Below, one piece after another: positions 62,302-64,000 of a stretch of 64,000 nt of DNA. The first letter of the stretch is position 1; every line of letters starts with the position of its first letter. The translations under genes and the position numbers were made by a program. This DNA is from OLB6 sp964467455 (GTDB lineage Bacteria > Bacteroidota > Ignavibacteria > Kapaibacteriales > Kapaibacteriaceae), in assembly GCA_964467455.1 (NCBI GenBank), contig CAYXQJ010000018.1:3568-67567 (forward strand). The letters are read 5' to 3'. The notes beneath the pieces were generated by a model. The model was given only the letters and a program-made list of their open reading frames with translations. It searched no databases and was not told where the DNA came from.

Positions 62302-63998
62302 TGTCGGAGTACCTTGACGAGTTCTACACGTCGAGCGCGTTTGCGCCAGATGTCGATGGACTCATTCTTCTTACGATCGGGGAGCAGTGTCTCACCGGCA
62401 GAACGACCTTCCAAGATGTCGCGTGAGACGCCACGTTCTACGAGTTGATCCATGATGAATTCCACGCGCTGACGTCCGAGGACCAAATTGTTCTCATCCG
62501 TGTCAACATCGTCGGTATGTCCGATCAGCACCAACCGCTGCAGTCGATCACCGCTCACCTTCACATTCGTTGCCAACAGATCCAACGTTTGCTCCCAGGT
62601 TTGTTGCGTCTCCGCACCGGTAGAATCCAACGTAAACGGATACGGCGCATCAAAGATCGCAGTTGGGAAGTTCACACGCAGAACGAATGTGATCGGCAAC
62701 TGTAAGGGCTGTTCGATCTTCATCGTGTCGCGTGCCTTTTCCTTGGGAACGTTGATGCGCACATCGTCATAGAACAGGTCCGGCGTCTGTGCCGACACAT
62801 TGATGGGCGTCTCCACCGGAACGTCGAGTTCATACGTGCCTGTCGTGTCGGTCCTTGTACTGGCTACGACCGTGTTCGTCGTCACATCGCGCGCCGTCAC
62901 ATCGGCATTCGGCACGGGCTCCTGCGTCTGCTGATGCACCACGGTTCCCTTCACGGTTGCCCGTTCCTTCGACGATGACGGCGTCTTGGTTGCAGGTACC
63001 TTCGGACGTTCCAGCCACAACACAAAGACATCAAAATCTTTTCGCACTGTTTGGTTGGGAAGGGGCTGATCAGATCCGTAATAAAACGTCTCACGATCGG
63101 CCCATCGCGGAAACAACTCATCGTACGGTGTGTTCACCGGTGCGCCCACGTTGCGCACAGAGCTGAGTGTGAACGACGCTCCACTGCGGACGATGCGCGA
63201 CGTGAACACGTCATATCCGCCGTAGGTGTCGTGTCCGGCCGAGGCAAAGGCCAACAACGTATCACCGCAGAACATCGGCGTGAGTTCATCACACGGTGTG
63301 TTGACATCACCTTCAACAAGCTGCGGCGTTGACCATTGTTGTCCGTTACGCACCGCATACCACAGATCCGTCCCGCCGGCCCCGCCCGGACGATCCGACG
63401 CAAATACGAGGATCGATCCATCGGCACTTACCGTAGGATGTCCATCCCAATACACCGGCATATTCAAGGGGGCGGGCAGTGCTTCGGTGGTGGTGATCCG
63501 TGCACCTTCCACAACGGCATGCACCAGTGACGCATCACCCACAATGTCGGATGGCTGCACACCCGTGCGCGTGATCACCGTTGTGATCGGCGACGTCGGC
63601 CCATGCGGCCCCAGCTCATTCGGTTTGATGCGGCGCACGGCATCATAGTGCGACGTTGCCGCCGATGTTCCGTTGATCAGCAGCTCATGATTGCCGAGCG
63701 GCAGCAGGCCCCATTCATGATCACGCGTTCGCGCACCCTGCACCCGCTCCAAACGCCACACACCATTCGGCGTTGCCACGCCCGTATCGATCCCCCGCGC
63801 CGTTGACATCATCGGCGCACACGCCGGCGGCGGTGGCGGCGGCGGACAGGGCGGCAGCTGACGGCGGAGGGTCGGGCCAACGCAGCCAACCATCATCACC
63901 GCAACTAGACTTAATACCTGAAGGCGACCTAAAGGCGACCTAAAGGCGACCCTACGGGAATCCCCCCACGAAGGCCCCCACGCAGACCCCCACGCAGA
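62298..63998 (-). CDS. OmpA-family lipoprotein with PD40-like repeats (5' end not resolved)
   Basis: At least 533 residues from a GTG at 63899, but the frame is open to the right edge and a full signal peptide (LQVLSLVAVMMVGC, with lipobox) needs codons upstream, so the start is probably in or beyond the repeats there. Domains: a Pro-rich stretch, WD40/PD40-like repeats (DGSILVFASDRPGG, WADRETFYYGSDQP), a carboxypeptidase-regulatory-like domain (KGTVVHQQTQEPVPNADVTA) and a C-terminal OmpA domain (GHTDDVDTDENNLVLGRQRV) that binds peptidoglycan. Coupled to PBP1A downstream. Confidence 0.83.
   Translation of the reverse strand, partial: SAWGSAWGPSWGDSRRVAFRSPLGRLQVLSLVAVMMVGCVGPTLRRQLPPCPPPPPPPACAPMMSTARGIDTGVATPNGVWRLERVQGARTRDHEWGLLPLGNHELLINGTSAATSHYDAVRRIKPNELGPHGPTSPITTVITRTGVQPSDIVGDASLVHAVVEGARITTTEALPAPLNMPVYWDGHPTVSADGSILVFASDRPGGAGGTDLWYAVRNGQQWSTPQLVEGDVNTPCDELTPMFCGDTLLAFASAGHDTYGGYDVFTSRIVRSGASFTLSSVRNVGAPVNTPYDELFPRWADRETFYYGSDQPLPNQTVRKDFDVFVLWLERPKVPATKTPSSSKERATVKGTVVHQQTQEPVPNADVTARDVTTNTVVASTRTDTTGTYELDVPVETPINVSAQTPDLFYDDVRINVPKEKARDTMKIEQPLQLPITFVLRVNFPTAIFDAPYPFTLDSTGAETQQTWEQTLDLLATNVKVSGDRLQRLVLIGHTDDVDTDENNLVLGRQRVEFIMDQLVERGVSRDILEGRSAGETLLPDRKKNESIDIWRKRARRVELVKVLRQ
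63918..63950. repeat. CTAAAGGCGAC 11-mer array, three units
   Basis: Three 11-base units (one with G for A). In the frame of the OmpA-family gene they encode part of the open sequence before its signal peptide. Confidence 0.85.
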
Positions 63999-64000
63999 CC
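63963..64000. repeat. CCCCCACGCAGA 12-mer array, at least three units, cut by window end
   Basis: One degenerate and two perfect 12-base units, continuing at the right edge. It is the only region where short C-runs of a type other than GCCCCCT are clustered. Confidence 0.85.

Overview
The window is about 57% GC, gene-dense, and most likely a chromosomal segment of a member of the Bacteroidota/Chlorobiota (FCB) group. The best fit is a lineage such as Candidatus Kapabacteria or the Ignavibacteria. This placement is inference from several signs: at least five secreted proteins carry a C-terminal type IX secretion (T9SS) sorting tail, two large proteins have an IgGFc-binding-type N-terminal domain, lipoproteins and outer-membrane barrels are abundant, a TAnnTTTG -7 promoter element occurs beside several starts, and a CcmB gene stands without its usual partners. 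No rRNA, tRNA, CRISPR array, phage or transposase gene was seen. No stretch over about 220 bases lacks a gene.

Layout. 1-5.4 kb: the 3' end of a copper-amine-oxidase-like gene that has lost two of its three copper ligands, then an overlapping leftward block purC-rodA-pdxA and a secreted protein. 5.4-11.4 kb: a small membrane protein, an exported protein, a HAD phosphatase bracketed by inverted repeats, miaB, a four-helix-bundle protein, a DUF2807 lipoprotein and an esterase. 11.4-16.7 kb: a tightly coupled leftward operon (TPR/transglutaminase, B12-type binding protein, thiamine pyrophosphokinase). 16.8-23.3 kb: rightward uspA-fbp-Tat-exported sod, an RRM RNA-binding protein with terminator, leucine/valine dehydrogenase, nusB and a large beta-propeller T9SS protein. 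23.3-31.3 kb: a GT2/GT-C fusion, an acyl-CoA carboxylase beta subunit, a CAP protein, MarR, prfA and a DUF4397 lipoprotein. 31.3-38.7 kb: a seven-gene rightward envelope operon, nearly every junction an overlap. 38.7-45 kb: crtI, an acyltransferase-like membrane protein, TetR with a cysteine-less thioredoxin-fold protein, a transaldolase, an MqnA-like protein and a SpoU methyltransferase. 45-56 kb: a Tat phosphatase, two more giant T9SS proteins, a C-terminal processing protease, DUF3108, GlcNAc-kinase-like and LD-carboxypeptidase genes. 56-64 kb: a kmo operon with two lipoproteins and an FAH-family enzyme, then PBP1A and an OmpA-family lipoprotein that runs off the right edge.

The most unusual property is at DNA level. 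The window is peppered with short tandem arrays of 7-8 bp units (some 11-12 bp) in at least ten sequence families, and several families recur at distant loci. They sit at gene boundaries and supply stop codons, start contexts and even signal-peptide codons, and one is inserted in frame inside the catalytic domain of an RNA methyltransferase. A second genome-scale signal is the motif AGGGGGC (extended form TGTTGGTARGGGGC), seen about 50 times on both strands and in several reading frames. A third is the TAnnTTTG element exactly 4 nt before several start codons, which predicts leaderless mRNAs.
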